NCBI GenBank assembly: GCA_004102805.1
Contig: SCEG01000020.1
Span: 1-51,631 of the forward strand
Length of the DNA: 51,631 bases
Reading direction: 5' to 3'
Origin: Muribaculaceae bacterium Isolate-002 (NCI)
GTDB taxonomy: Bacteria; Bacteroidota; Bacteroidia; Bacteroidales; Muribaculaceae
The notes under the pieces are model-generated. The model was not told the origin of the DNA. It made no database searches and worked only from the letters and a program-made list of their open reading frames with translations. Below are positions 23,546 to 33,007 of this stretch, in pieces. Every line of letters begins with the position of its first letter. Position 1 is the first letter of the stretch. The translations under genes were made by a program, and so were the position numbers.

Positions 23546-26179
23546 ATGGCATCAGCAAAAACAATTCTACTGTCACTGGCTGTCGCTGTCCTGACACCGA
23601 CGGGATTACATGCGCAGCAGACCAACTACAATTTCATCTACACTTATAACGAAGACCATACGGCTGTCATTCTGACCGATATTCCCGACACGAGCAACGG
23701 CACTATAGTTGTCCCGAGCACGGCATTTCACGAATATAGGAATTTTCCTGTGCAGGGTATTGCTCCCTTGGCGTTCAATATCAACCAGGAGGTAACGAAA
23801 GTCGTGATATCGGAAGGAGTGGAATGGGTTGACGATGGATCGTTTTATTTTTGCCATAACATCGAATCGATAGAACTGCCCAACTCGCTCGTATATATGA
23901 ACCGTTCGATATGCGGGCTTTCAAAGCTGCGCTCCCTCGTCATTCCGCCCAATGTAGTCTACACGTATTCGCCCGAATGCAGCCAGATGAACAACATGAT
24001 AAAAAACGCATATCCCTCACATCTTGAAACCAATCCGTTCAAAGACATTAAATGCGAGATTGTGGTCTACCCCTCGGAGGGTGCGTTCGTAGAGAATGGC
24101 TTTGTCTATAACGCCGACAGGAGTGCGCTCTACTTTGTACCTTACAATCTTGAAGGTCAATATGAGATACCTCCCACCGTTACCACCATCGGCGACAAGG
24201 CTTTCAGCCAGTGCGGCAGACTTACCTCCGTCATAATACCCCCAACAGTAAAGACTATCGGCAACGCGGCTTTCCGCGACTGCAAATCGCTCACCGAGAT
24301 AGTAATGCCGGAAAGTGTGACTGCTATCGGAGAGTCAGCATTCGAGGGGTGCGAGGCACTGACAAATGTCATACTGCCGGATGGCCTCACCTCAATCCCG
24401 GCCAACGCCTTCAAGGGGTGCAAGTCGCTCACCGGCATTAATATACCGGATTCGGTATCGGCGATAGAGGCGGGGGCATTCTGCGGCTGTGACGCGCTGA
24501 AGGAAGTGAGGGTGACCTCAATAACTCCGGCTACACTCGACGTTGCCGCTTTTGACATGGGCAATAACGGCCCGGCTGTCAATGTCCCCTTAGAGATTAT
24601 CAAAACATATCTGACTACCCCTGTCTGGTGCGATATGCCGAACTACACCACGCCTCTGGGCGACTGCCTGCGTAAAACCGAACGAAGTCTCAATTTCATG
24701 CTCCTCCCCGACAGGACAGCTCTACTGCTTAAAGGCAAAAGCTATCTTTACGGCACACTCACAATCCCTGGCAGCATCACCAACACCGATGCCGACGGAA
24801 ATTACATCGAATACCCACTTGTCTCAATAACCGACGGCGCATTGGCCGGATACACCGAGTTGACCGAAGTCGTCATGCCTGAAAACGGGGCGCTTACGGA
24901 AATATGCGCAAGCGCCTTCGAAGGGTGCACGAGCCTTGCCCGCGCCAACCTGCCGACAACGGTAAAGACTATCGGCGACAAAGCATTCTACAACTCCCCG
25001 ATTACAGAAATAAAGCTCCCCGAAGGTATCACCCACATAGGTGAAAGTGCGTTCGGCTTCATCAATACGCTCCATGACTACTGCACAATCGACATGCTTC
25101 ACTTTCCCGGCTCGCTTGAAAGTGTAGGCTCCGACGCATTCATCAACCGCACGCTAAATAAAGTCAGTGTCGACGACATAACGGCGCTCTGTTCAGTCGA
25201 TTTCGGCAACCTCTACGCCAATCCGCTTTACGACGCGCCACAGGGACTTTGGATTGACGGAAAGGAAGTGCACGACATCGTAATACCTGAGGGATCCACT
25301 CAGGTCAAGGACTACTCCCTGGCATCGCATATCTATGGCAAATTCAACAGCCTCACATTGCCTTCTTCGCTCGTTTCAATCGGCCGGGACGCATTTTTCA
25401 ACAATATGTTCGCTTCGGTCAGCATCCCCCCGTCGGTCACCATAATATCCGCCAGGGCATTCTCAAGGGTATCGGGCGGACAATTAGGCGAATTCATAAT
25501 CGAGGACAGCGATACTCCGCTTGATATCGACACCGACGCTTTCGCCTACGAATACCGTGGAAATACCTCCTACAACGCGCCCTCGACGCTCTATATCGGC
25601 CGTCAGATACAGGAATTGCCCGGAGGATTGGCCGAAAGCGTGGTAAATCTAACTACCGGTACAGAAATCAAGGATATAACCACATCGCCGATGGCCTCGC
25701 TGACTTCGCTCAAAAGCTTGAATCTCAGCCCTTCGACCGTCTCGATAGGCAGAGGCGCGTTTACCGGCGCCAAAGACCTCGCGGAGATTGTCTGCGGAAG
25801 CAAGGAGCCTCCGTCACTTTTCGCTACAGGGTTTGCCGACAGGACATACGGCAACGCACGCCTTACAGTGCCCGTCGGCTCGATATCGGCCTACCGCAAC
25901 GCCGACAACTGGAAACGTTTCATGAATATCTATGACACCGAGGGCAATGACAACGACGACGTGACTGCTATCGGGGAAATCAGCATTTCAGACGTCAGTA
26001 TATCGGTTTCCGCCGGGATGGCCGTCATAGAAAACCTCCCGCTCGACACCGTTGTTGAAATCTTTGACATCGCCGGCCGAATGATATACCGCGGAATGCA
26101 GGCAACAGTCCGCATAGAACCCGGCAAAGGCATATATATAGTGAAAATCGGCCCGCACCGCATCAAATTCGTAATATGA
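23546..26179 (+). CDS. BspA-like leucine-rich repeat surface protein with sorting tail
   Basis: From the ATG at 23546 the protein is 877 residues with a clean signal peptide (ending GLHAQQ). The body carries many LRR_5/BspA repeats of the form TTIGDKAFSQCGRLTSVIIP and SIPANAFKGCKSLTGINIPD, mostly at about residues 90-350 and again at 440-820. Such proteins bind host or bacterial surface ligands. The last 75 residues have the type IX-like sorting pattern (VVEIFDIAGRMIYRG ... GKGIYIVKIGPHRIKFVI), so export through a type IX system and surface attachment are probable. It has its own promoter and lies 76 bp after the regulator gene. The ligand is unknown. Confidence 0.85.
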   Translation: MASAKTILLSLAVAVLTPTGLHAQQTNYNFIYTYNEDHTAVILTDIPDTSNGTIVVPSTAFHEYRNFPVQGIAPLAFNINQEVTKVVISEGVEWVDDGSFYFCHNIESIELPNSLVYMNRSICGLSKLRSLVIPPNVVYTYSPECSQMNNMIKNAYPSHLETNPFKDIKCEIVVYPSEGAFVENGFVYNADRSALYFVPYNLEGQYEIPPTVTTIGDKAFSQCGRLTSVIIPPTVKTIGNAAFRDCKSLTEIVMPESVTAIGESAFEGCEALTNVILPDGLTSIPANAFKGCKSLTGINIPDSVSAIEAGAFCGCDALKEVRVTSITPATLDVAAFDMGNNGPAVNVPLEIIKTYLTTPVWCDMPNYTTPLGDCLRKTERSLNFMLLPDRTALLLKGKSYLYGTLTIPGSITNTDADGNYIEYPLVSITDGALAGYTELTEVVMPENGALTEICASAFEGCTSLARANLPTTVKTIGDKAFYNSPITEIKLPEGITHIGESAFGFINTLHDYCTIDMLHFPGSLESVGSDAFINRTLNKVSVDDITALCSVDFGNLYANPLYDAPQGLWIDGKEVHDIVIPEGSTQVKDYSLASHIYGKFNSLTLPSSLVSIGRDAFFNNMFASVSIPPSVTIISARAFSRVSGGQLGEFIIEDSDTPLDIDTDAFAYEYRGNTSYNAPSTLYIGRQIQELPGGLAESVVNLTTGTEIKDITTSPMASLTSLKSLNLSPSTVSIGRGAFTGAKDLAEIVCGSKEPPSLFATGFADRTYGNARLTVPVGSISAYRNADNWKRFMNIYDTEGNDNDDVTAIGEISISDVSISVSAGMAVIENLPLDTVVEIFDIAGRMIYRGMQATVRIEPGKGIYIVKIGPHRIKFVI

Positions 26180-26221
26180 CGTCATAACGCCACAAAAATC
26201 CGAATAGGACTCTATAAATAA

Positions 26222-26258
26222 TCGGGAGGGTATGCGCGCTGGGCGCATACCCTCCCGA
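26222..26258. terminator. bidirectional terminator between convergent genes
   Basis: TCGGGAGGGTATGCGC (26222-26237) and GCGCATACCCTCCCGA (26243-26258) form a perfect 16 bp stem with a 5 nt loop between the LRR gene and slyD. No strong T-run follows on either side, but position and stability fit shared termination. Confidence 0.75.
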
Positions 26259-26302
26259 CAGCTTATGCCTGAATATTAAGCTTGTATTATCTTTATTCTT
26301 TA

Positions 26303-26914
26303 TCAGTGGCAGCCGCAGGCATCGTCGCCGCAATGGTGGCCGTAGCTACCGCAGCAGTCGTCGTGATCGCCGCAGCCGCAGCCTTCGTCGCCGCAACCGT
26401 GGTCGTGGCATCCGCAACCGCAGCCGTGGGCGGGCTGAAGCTCTTCGGGGGTGGCGTCGCGCACTGTCTTTACCTCGCCTTTGAAGCGTACGTCTTTGCC
26501 GGCGAGGGGGTGGTTGAAGTCCATCACCACCTCTTTGTCGGTGACTTCCTTTACGAGGCCGTTGATGCGGAAACCGTCGGCCGTCATCATCGGGACGAGG
26601 GCGCCGGGCTTTACCATCTCGGCGTCAAATTTGCCGTCGACCATGAATATATCCTTTTCGAGCGTGACTATCTGCTCGATGTCGTAAGGGCCGAAAGCCT
26701 CGTCGGCCTTGGCTGTCACATCGTATGTGGCACCGGGCTCCATACCGTCGAGCGCTTTTTCCAGAGGCTCGATCATGCCGCGGGTGACACCGAATACAAA
26801 TTTCTCGGGATCTTCCGGATCAACCTGATGAACGAGTTTCTCCGTGCCGTCAGGATTTATCTGATATAAATCGTAAGTGATTTCGACATATTTGCCGGGT
26901 TTGATTTTTTCCAT
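26303..26914 (-). CDS. slyD: SlyD-like FKBP-type peptidyl-prolyl isomerase
   Basis: This 203-residue protein starts with the SlyD/FKBP fold (GKYVEITYDLYQINPDGT, GVTRGMIEPLEKALDGMEPG), followed by the insert-in-flap domain (EAFGPYDIEQIVTLEKDIF) and VMDFNHPLAGKDVRFKGEV, the last being highly typical of SlyD. SlyD proteins catalyse cis-trans isomerisation of proline peptide bonds and act as chaperones in the cytoplasm. The C-terminal 40 residues are unusually rich in Cys (11) and His (about 6), like the nickel-binding tail of E. coli SlyD, so metal binding is likely. It is convergent with the LRR gene and shares its terminator. Confidence 0.92.
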   Translation of the reverse strand: MEKIKPGKYVEITYDLYQINPDGTEKLVHQVDPEDPEKFVFGVTRGMIEPLEKALDGMEPGATYDVTAKADEAFGPYDIEQIVTLEKDIFMVDGKFDAEMVKPGALVPMMTADGFRINGLVKEVTDKEVVMDFNHPLAGKDVRFKGEVKTVRDATPEELQPAHGCGCGCHDHGCGDEGCGCGDHDDCCGSYGHHCGDDACGCH

Positions 26915-27002
26915 AATTTATTATTGTTTAAAATGTTTCTAAAGGATGTTTTCTGAATAAAACAAAAACTGTGCCAAAAAGTTACGCGGGCACATAGACA
27001 GT

Positions 27003-29615
27003 CTACCGTCCGGTTATCATCTGCTGTATGTCGTTGAGCTTGTTGAGAGCGTCCATCGGTGTCAGGCGGTTGATGTCGAGGCCGGCGATGGCGTCGCGCA
27101 CCTGGGCAAGAAGGGGGTCGTCGAGCTGGAAAAACGACAGCTGCATGCCGGCGGGAGCATCGAGTGTGGCAAGTTGTTTCTCGGGTGCGAGTCCGTCGCG
27201 GCGGTTGGCCTCTTCGAGGTGCCTGAGCACTTCGCCGGCACGCCTCACGATAGAGGCCGGCATGCCGGCGAGTTTCGCCACATGTATACCGAAGCTGTGT
27301 TCGGAGCCTCCGCGCGACAGTTTGCGCAGGAACACCACTTTTCCGTCAATCTCCTTGACCGACACATTGTAGTTGGCTACGCGCGGAAACTGGCGCTCCA
27401 TCTCGTTGAGTTCGTGGTAGTGGGTGGCGAAAAGAGTCTTGGGCTGCAGGGTCGACTCGTGGATATGCTCGACGATGGCCCATGCGATGGATATGCCGTC
27501 GTAGGTGGAGGTGCCGCGTCCGAGCTCGTCGAAGAGTATCAGCGAGCGCTGCGACATGTTGTTGAGTATGGATGCCGCCTCGTTCATCTCGACCATGAAG
27601 GTCGATTCGCCGAGCGATATGTTGTCGGAGGCGCCGACACGGGTGAATATTTTGTCGACAATGCCCGTTTTCATGCTCTCTGCCGCGACAAACGAGCCTG
27701 TCTGGGCAAGCAGTACGTTGAGTGCGACAGAACGCAGCAGAGCTGATTTACCCGACATATTGGGGCCTGTTATCATCATCACTTGCGTGCCGTCGTTGGC
27801 AAGGGTGACGCTGTTGGAGATGTAGGGCTGTCCGGGGGGGAGCTCTTTCTCGATGACCGGGTGCCGCCCCTCGACCATCTCGAGCGAGAGAGAGTCGTCG
27901 ACCACTGGCCGGTTGTAGCGGTTGTCGAGGGCGGCGCGGCTGAAGCCGAGGAGGCAGTCGAGACGTGCCAGCAGGGAGCAGTCGAGCTGTATGGCGGCCA
28001 CATATTCGTTGAGCCACGACACCAGAGCGCCGTAGATGCGCGCCTCGATGACGGCGATGCGGTCTTGCGCGGTGAGTATTTTCTCCTCGTATTCCTTAAG
28101 CTCGGGGGTGATGTAGCGCTCGGCGTTGACGAGAGTCTGCTTGCGCACCCATTGCGGGGGCACTTTGTCCTTATGGGTGTTGGTTACCTCGATATAGTAG
28201 CCGAACACGTTGTTAAATCCGATTTTAAGCGATGCTATGCCGGTGGCTTCGCTTTCGCGCTGCTGTATGTGGGCAAGATAGTCTTTGCCGCGGTAGGCGA
28301 TATCGCGCAGCTCGTCGAGCTCAGGGTCGACACCGGGGCGCACGACTGCACCGCGGTTAAGGGCGGCGGGAGCGTCATCGACAATCTCGGCCGATATGCG
28401 GTCAATCATGCCCTGACAGGGGTTGAGCTGCTCGCCGATTGTGTGGAGGGCAGGAAGGTCACTGTCGATGCACAGACGGCGCACGGGGGCGATTGCCGAG
28501 GCTGCATTGCGGAGCTGCACCACCTCACGGGGCGATATACGGCCGACTGCCACTTTCGAGATAAGTCGTTCGAGGTCGCCGACGGCTGTGAGCTGGCGAG
28601 ACATCTCGTCGCGGGTGTCGGGGTCGCGGAAGAAATATTCCACAATGTCGAGACGCGAGTTGATTGCGGCGACATCTTTCAGAGGGAAGAGGATCCATCG
28701 GCGCAGCATGCGTGCGCCCATTGGCGACACAGTGCGGTCGATTACGTCAAGCAGACTCTTGCCGTCCTCACCCAGGCTCTGCACAAGTTCAAGATTGCGC
28801 ACGGTGAAGCGGTCGAGCCTCACGTAGCGCTCCTCGTCGATGCGGGAGATGGTGTTGATGTGGGATATGCGTGTGTGCTGCGTGATGTCGAGATAGTGCA
28901 GAATTGCTCCTGAGGCCACTATGGCCGATGGCATCGACTGGATGCCGTAGCCTTTGAGGCTCGCCGTCTCGAAATGCTTCAGCAGGCGACCATTCGCGCT
29001 CTCGTAGGTGAACACCCAGTCGTCGAGCTCCATCGCGAGGTATCGGCCGTTGAAGGCGGTTTCGAGCCTGGCACGGCTGTCGCGCTCGACAAGCACCTCT
29101 TTGGGCGCGAAGTTTGACAGCAGTTTGCCGATATAGTCGTCGGAGCCTTCGGCGGTGAGAAATTCGCCGGTAGAGATGTCGAGGAAAGCCACTCCGGTGC
29201 CGGTCTTGCCGAAATGAACCGCCGCGAGGAAATTGTTCTCGCGGTTGTCGAGGAGGTTGTCGCTTATTGAGACTCCGGGAGTGACAAGTTCGGTGATGCC
29301 CCTTTTCACCAGTTTTTTGGTGAGTTTGGGGTCCTCGAGCTGCTCGCATATAGCCACACGCTTGCCTGCCCTCACAAGTTTAGGCAGATAGGTGTCGAGG
29401 GCGTGATGTGGAAATCCTGCGAGCTCGACCGACTGCGCCGTGCCGTTGGCGCGGCGTGTCAGCGTTATGCCCAATATCTCAGAGGCGGTGATGGCATCAT
29501 CGCTGAATGTCTCATAGAAATCACCGACACGAAACAGCAGAACGGCATCGGGATGACGCTGTTTCATCTCGATATACTGTTTCATCAACGGTGTTTCCAC
29601 TATTTTCTTTGCCAT
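27003..29615 (-). CDS. mutS: DNA mismatch repair protein MutS
   Basis: This 870-residue protein has the complete MutS architecture. The mismatch-binding FxE motif is F33-Y-E35 (GDFYETF) in the N-terminal domain, followed by the connector, lever and clamp domains. The ATPase domain has Walker A GPNMSGKS (617-624), the signature loop [13 protein letters not shown], Walker [14 protein letters not shown] and the ATHYHEL switch. A helix-turn-helix dimer region ([20 protein letters not shown]) and the C-terminal tail are intact. It recognises mispaired bases and recruits MutL. It stands alone on the minus strand. Very long antisense frames run through it but look like shadows. Confidence 0.98.
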   Translation of the reverse strand: MAKKIVETPLMKQYIEMKQRHPDAVLLFRVGDFYETFSDDAITASEILGITLTRRANGTAQSVELAGFPHHALDTYLPKLVRAGKRVAICEQLEDPKLTKKLVKRGITELVTPGVSISDNLLDNRENNFLAAVHFGKTGTGVAFLDISTGEFLTAEGSDDYIGKLLSNFAPKEVLVERDSRARLETAFNGRYLAMELDDWVFTYESANGRLLKHFETASLKGYGIQSMPSAIVASGAILHYLDITQHTRISHINTISRIDEERYVRLDRFTVRNLELVQSLGEDGKSLLDVIDRTVSPMGARMLRRWILFPLKDVAAINSRLDIVEYFFRDPDTRDEMSRQLTAVGDLERLISKVAVGRISPREVVQLRNAASAIAPVRRLCIDSDLPALHTIGEQLNPCQGMIDRISAEIVDDAPAALNRGAVVRPGVDPELDELRDIAYRGKDYLAHIQQRESEATGIASLKIGFNNVFGYYIEVTNTHKDKVPPQWVRKQTLVNAERYITPELKEYEEKILTAQDRIAVIEARIYGALVSWLNEYVAAIQLDCSLLARLDCLLGFSRAALDNRYNRPVVDDSLSLEMVEGRHPVIEKELPPGQPYISNSVTLANDGTQVMMITGPNMSGKSALLRSVALNVLLAQTGSFVAAESMKTGIVDKIFTRVGASDNISLGESTFMVEMNEAASILNNMSQRSLILFDELGRGTSTYDGISIAWAIVEHIHESTLQPKTLFATHYHELNEMERQFPRVANYNVSVKEIDGKVVFLRKLSRGGSEHSFGIHVAKLAGMPASIVRRAGEVLRHLEEANRRDGLAPEKQLATLDAPAGMQLSFFQLDDPLLAQVRDAIAGLDINRLTPMDALNKLNDIQQMITGR

Positions 29616-29656
29616 TGTTTATGCCTGAGTGACTGTTGTTTATAATCGATTTGGCC

Positions 29657-29727
29657 GTGGCGTCTCGCCACCGTGTGACTTCCTGTGGTAATACCTCGGG
29701 GGCGAGACGCCCCCGCCCCGGTTGCCG
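29657..29727. repeat. paired palindromic repeat (REPIN-like), copy 1
   Basis: Two related palindromes lie in inverted orientation between sufE and mutS: GTGGCGTCTCGCCAC (29657-29671) and GGGGGCGAGACGCCCCC (29698-29714). The second continues with CGCCCCGG to 29722. The same pair recurs at 35771-35884; the 31 nt starting at 29697 and at 35854 differ at only two positions. Confidence 0.75.
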
Positions 29728-29734
29728 TCCTACT

Positions 29735-30169
29735 TTATTTTGCCGGGTCGATGTTGAGCTGCTTGAATGCGAGGGCATAGAGTCTCATCTGCTTCACCAT
29801 GGCGAGGAGTCCGTTGGAGCGAGTGGGCGACAGATGTGTCGACAGACCGATGGCGTCGATGAAATGTAGGTCGCTGTCGAGGATTTCTTGCGGAGTGTGG
29901 CCGGAGAGCACATCGACAAGCATTGAAATCATGCCTTTCACGATGATTGCGTCGGAGTCGGCAGTGTAATATACCTTCCCGTCACGATATTCGGCGTTGA
30001 GCCATACGCGGCTCTGACAGCCTTCGATAAGATGTTCGGGGGTTTTGTATTTCTCGTCAATAGGCTCGAGCGCGTTACCCATGTCGATGATGCATGCGTA
30101 GCGGTCCATCCAGTCGTCGATGTCGGCGAACTCGTCGATTATCTGCTGCTGTTTATCGTTGATTGTCAT
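29735..30169 (-). CDS. sufE: SufE family cysteine-desulfurase sulfur acceptor
   Basis: This 144-residue SufE-like protein takes persulfide sulfur from SufS and passes it to the SufBCD iron-sulfur cluster scaffold. The acceptor cysteine is C51 in LIEGCQSRVW, the family signature, followed by VYYTADSDAIIVKGMISMLV and the conserved C-terminal LSPTRSNGLLAMVKQM. The length is usual. It starts 3 bp after the M28 peptidase gene, so the two are cotranscribed, though a functional link is not obvious. No suf genes are in the window. Confidence 0.93.
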   Translation of the reverse strand: MTINDKQQQIIDEFADIDDWMDRYACIIDMGNALEPIDEKYKTPEHLIEGCQSRVWLNAEYRDGKVYYTADSDAIIVKGMISMLVDVLSGHTPQEILDSDLHFIDAIGLSTHLSPTRSNGLLAMVKQMRLYALAFKQLNIDPAK

Positions 30170-30172
30170 AAT

Positions 30173-31165
30173 CTATTGAAATATAGTGTTGATTACCACG
30201 TCGCCAACCATTTTGAGCGTTGCGCGGTCGATGTTGTCAATGGTGTCGTCGAGAGTGTGCCATGTGGGGTTGAACGATCCGGTTGCGGAATTTGCCGACT
30301 CAACGATGTCGATTGCGGGAATGCCCATACGCATTATGTGGATATGGTCGTCGTTGAGCGCTCCGCCAATCTCATTGGGGAAGCGGTCGCCATAGCCTGC
30401 GCGGCGCGCGGCCTCCCACACGAGGTTGTTGACACCGCGGGCATAGCGCTCAGAGAAGTATTCGCGGGGGAAGACTGCATTCTTTCCGCCTACCATGTCG
30501 AGCAGTATCGCATATTCGGGCACGCGCCGCGCCGTCGGGTCGAAAGCGTCGGCCCAGGCCTGCGAACCTATACACCATGAGAAATCATCATCGTAGGTTC
30601 CGGCATCTTCGGCGTCGACAAAGAGCATCTCGACCTCAACATCAGAGGGCATCTGCTTCATCAGACGCGCGATCTCGAGAAGCACGGCCACACCGCTGGC
30701 GCCGTCATTGGCGCCGTCGATCGGGGTGTTGTGGAGCGCTTTGTCGCTCTCCTGGTCGGCCCACGGGCGGGTGTCGTAATGGGCGAGCAGAAGCACGTGG
30801 CGTGGCGCACCGGCATTGAAACGGCCGGTGATGTTGCGTACCCGCTGCGGCTTCATGCCGCTCCCTGCGGGCGCGAAAAGGGTATCCTGCACCGTCACGT
30901 CGGCACCTGCGTCCTTAAGCCGGCGCGTTATGTAGTCGACGCAACGCGTATGCCCCGGAGTGCCGGGCACACGGGGGCCGAATGCCACCTGCTCGGCCAC
31001 GCGGGCATACACCGAATCGGCGTCGGTCGCCACGCCGGGCACGGCCTGCCGCGGAGCGACAGTATCATGCGCGGGGGCGCTCTGTCGGTCGGCCGATTTG
31101 TTGCCGCAGGCCGATGCCATAAGGGCACCGACGGCCAATATCGAAGTCAAAAAGAGATGTTTCAT
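30173..31165 (-). CDS. M28 family lipoprotein peptidase (glutaminyl cyclase-like)
   Basis: This 330-residue lipoprotein has a signal peptide with lipobox MASAC (Cys20), then an M28 zinc-exopeptidase domain. Zinc-ligand and catalytic residues are visible: H129 in LLLAHYDTRPWAD, D154 in GANDGASG, the Glu-Asp pair in VDAEDAGTY (E186/D187), and the later LNDDHIHIMRMGIPAIDI and PTWHTLDDT with candidate Asp and His ligands. Closest relatives are aminopeptidases and glutaminyl-peptide cyclotransferases; these cannot be told apart here. In Bacteroidetes, cyclases that convert N-terminal Gln of exported proteins are of this type. Two possible -7 boxes (TAAATTTG at 31170-31177 and 31180-31187) lie just upstream. 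Confidence 0.88.
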   Translation of the reverse strand: MKHLFLTSILAVGALMASACGNKSADRQSAPAHDTVAPRQAVPGVATDADSVYARVAEQVAFGPRVPGTPGHTRCVDYITRRLKDAGADVTVQDTLFAPAGSGMKPQRVRNITGRFNAGAPRHVLLLAHYDTRPWADQESDKALHNTPIDGANDGASGVAVLLEIARLMKQMPSDVEVEMLFVDAEDAGTYDDDFSWCIGSQAWADAFDPTARRVPEYAILLDMVGGKNAVFPREYFSERYARGVNNLVWEAARRAGYGDRFPNEIGGALNDDHIHIMRMGIPAIDIVESANSATGSFNPTWHTLDDTIDNIDRATLKMVGDVVINTIFQ

Positions 31166-31274
31166 ACCCCAAATTTACACAAATTTATGCAAACGACGAG
31201 AGCAAAAGATAAATAAATTGGTTTTTGCCGGTTTAGTCTCAGTTATTTTTATACAAAATGACGTATATTTGTGT

Positions 31275-31775
31275 ATGAGTTTTTTTCAATCAACAGAGTT
31301 TTACGTTATTTTGTTTCTCGTTGCTATGGCAATTGTGGCGTTTTTAGCAAAGCCGCACACGGTCGGCCCGGCATCTGAGATGCTGCTCGGTGCGTCATTG
31401 TCATCCTCGGGCAAGGTTATCTGCAACGATAACAGCATAGAGATAGTGGAAAACACTGAGTCTGAACATGAAATAATCGTCGATTGCGATGACAGAGGCA
31501 GCGTATGGCTCCGTCGCACCGGACTCGACGGTATGGACGCATCAGGGGCAGTAAGCGCAAAAATTGTAGTAAAAGGCACAAATATAACTATTTACGAGCG
31601 TGTCACTCCGGGTCGCTATGGTGATAACCCTGTCGACACTGCATTGTTTGATATGGATTTTCTATCACCTCAACGCTATTGGCTACGCTACGAATCGGAA
31701 GCTACAAACCGCACTGCTACCCTATCGTTCCGCAATACCCCCGGCTACCACGCCCAAGCCATTCTTAAACAATAG
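31275..31775 (+). CDS. small membrane-anchored protein of unknown function
   Basis: From the ATG at 31275 the product has 166 residues: one N-terminal transmembrane segment (about 7-25, TEFYVILFLVAMAIVAFLA) and a soluble, beta-rich domain outside, with IIVDCDDRGSVWLRRTGLDG and ITIYERVTPGRYGDN. The frame stays open upstream to 30960, but that part is antisense to the M28 gene and has no signal-like start, so the shorter form is chosen. I do not recognise a family. It is divergent from the M28 gene. A TATATTTG -7-like box (31264-31271) lies only 3 bp before the ATG, too close for a normal leader. Confidence 0.65.
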   Translation: MSFFQSTEFYVILFLVAMAIVAFLAKPHTVGPASEMLLGASLSSSGKVICNDNSIEIVENTESEHEIIVDCDDRGSVWLRRTGLDGMDASGAVSAKIVVKGTNITIYERVTPGRYGDNPVDTALFDMDFLSPQRYWLRYESEATNRTATLSFRNTPGYHAQAILKQ

Positions 31776-31888
31776 GGAAAGTTCTGCTAAAAACTTGTCA
31801 AAGTTCAAATTATGCAACTCTGCATAGTTTCAGCTTTTGTCCGAACTATATTGTTTACGCTTTGTTAAAATTGTAAATAGATATTACT

Positions 31889-32149
31889 ATGAAAAAAATA
31901 CGACACCCAAACCTCGGTCAATTAGCATGGGCTTTGATTCCCACTCTTATACTCAGCATGTTATTCATGTTGACTGATTCTATACACTGGTGGATGATAT
32001 ATGCAGCCATCCTGTTTCTCATAATATATGGCATTTTGGTAACTTATTTCTGTATAAAGCAAAAATGTTATAAGCAACTTGGATTTGCTTACGTGACAAC
32101 CGCCCTCTATGCCGCTTTTATTGCACTGATTATTTATATCAATACATAA
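31889..32149 (+). CDS. small AT-rich membrane protein with FCIKQKCYKQL motif (copy 1)
   Basis: This 86-residue protein appears to have three hydrophobic helices: about 11-29, 34-53 and 66-84. Between the second and third is the polar segment FCIKQKCYKQL with two cysteines (C x4 C). The gene is markedly AT-rich against its neighbours. A second gene with the same motif lies at 33008, and a lipoprotein gene sits between them. The underlying 29 nt DNA (32051-32079) is identical in both copies. The function is unknown; the arrangement suggests a small surface or immunity-type module, but that is a guess. Confidence 0.7.
   Translation: MKKIRHPNLGQLAWALIPTLILSMLFMLTDSIHWWMIYAAILFLIIYGILVTYFCIKQKCYKQLGFAYVTTALYAAFIALIIYINT
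32051..32079 (+). repeat. 29 nt exact direct repeat, copy 1
   Basis: This stretch (starting TGTATAAAGCAAAAATG and ending AAGCAACT) is identical to 33170-33198. It encodes the CIKQKCYKQ part of the shared loop. Confidence 0.9.
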
Positions 32150-32210
32150 ATAACCGTTTGATATACTATAGGTAAAAATAAACTTTTGTCATATATTAAT
32201 CTAATTAAAA

Positions 32211-32996
32211 ATGAAAAAAACTCTTTCAATTACACTGTCGGCATTTCTTTTTTCTTTAGTAACAGTAATCTCAGGATGTACTCAAGAGGATTTAAGTTTA
32301 GAAACTGAGAACAACACCGAAAACAACTATGAAGTCGACAATCTTTATCAGTATTTGATGGATCAGCCCACAATCTCAATATTATCAGTTGCTCTTAACC
32401 CTTCAAAGAGTTCATCTTCACATTATATCCCTGAATTTACGAAAGGAGATTTAAAATATTTAACATCCCTGACACAAGAAGAATTTATTCTTGAACAAGC
32501 AAAAATTATGTCACAAATAGAGAATATCACACAAGAAAATATTGACGAAATTGCAATTGATAATTATAATTCATTATTGTCAGGCTTGGGAGGTCAAGAG
32601 GAGATATACAAATTACTTGATTTCGGCACCAGCTATCTGCAAACGGACGGTGGTATTGAGGATATTAAGACCACATTGCCTGATGGACTGAACGAAACTG
32701 AAATAAAATATTACGTTGCTATGTGTGTATTTATCGACAGATTGGCTCGCCCACTATCGTCTATTATGGTCAATAATATCAACTTGAATCCTATGTCAAG
32801 ACAACTTGGTGATTGTAAGGGGGATGCCGAACGGGAATTGTTGCTTAGAGGATGTGAATTCGGATTAGACACTCTGATTGAAATAATGACCGGAGGAGCT
32901 GACACTGTAGAGTATGCTTTTGAAGACGCATATCTTCTTGCTGATCTTGAACAAATATACTACGATTACGAAGTCTGCATGGGCAGATGGCATTAA
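32211..32996 (+). CDS. AT-rich lipoprotein of unknown function
   Basis: This 261-residue protein has a lipoprotein signal peptide with lipobox VISGC (Cys23) and an acidic, Asn/Glu-rich linker (NNTENNYEVDNLY). A mostly helical domain follows, with four Cys in the last 70 residues (DCKGDAERELLLRGCEFG, EVCMGRWH) besides one in AMCVF. I recognise no family. It is flanked at 61 bp and 11 bp by two small membrane proteins that are related to each other, so the three probably form one operon. Low GC and unfamiliar sequence suggest horizontal acquisition. Confidence 0.7.
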   Translation: MKKTLSITLSAFLFSLVTVISGCTQEDLSLETENNTENNYEVDNLYQYLMDQPTISILSVALNPSKSSSSHYIPEFTKGDLKYLTSLTQEEFILEQAKIMSQIENITQENIDEIAIDNYNSLLSGLGGQEEIYKLLDFGTSYLQTDGGIEDIKTTLPDGLNETEIKYYVAMCVFIDRLARPLSSIMVNNINLNPMSRQLGDCKGDAERELLLRGCEFGLDTLIEIMTGGADTVEYAFEDAYLLADLEQIYYDYEVCMGRWH

Positions 32997-33007
32997 TATG
33001 AAATTGT

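Noticed and set aside
27783..28913. Long open frame on the plus strand antisense to mutS (376 codons)
   Set aside because: It lies wholly opposite a complete MutS with all motifs. Its protein shows no family pattern and is a codon-bias shadow.
31264..31271. TATATTTG as promoter of the 31275 gene
   Set aside because: Only 3 bp separate it from the ATG and no -33 box is at the right spacing, so chance is likely.
30960..31274. Upstream extension of the 166-residue membrane protein
   Set aside because: It is antisense to the M28 gene and lacks a start with a signal. The ATG at 31275 gives an N-terminal membrane segment.
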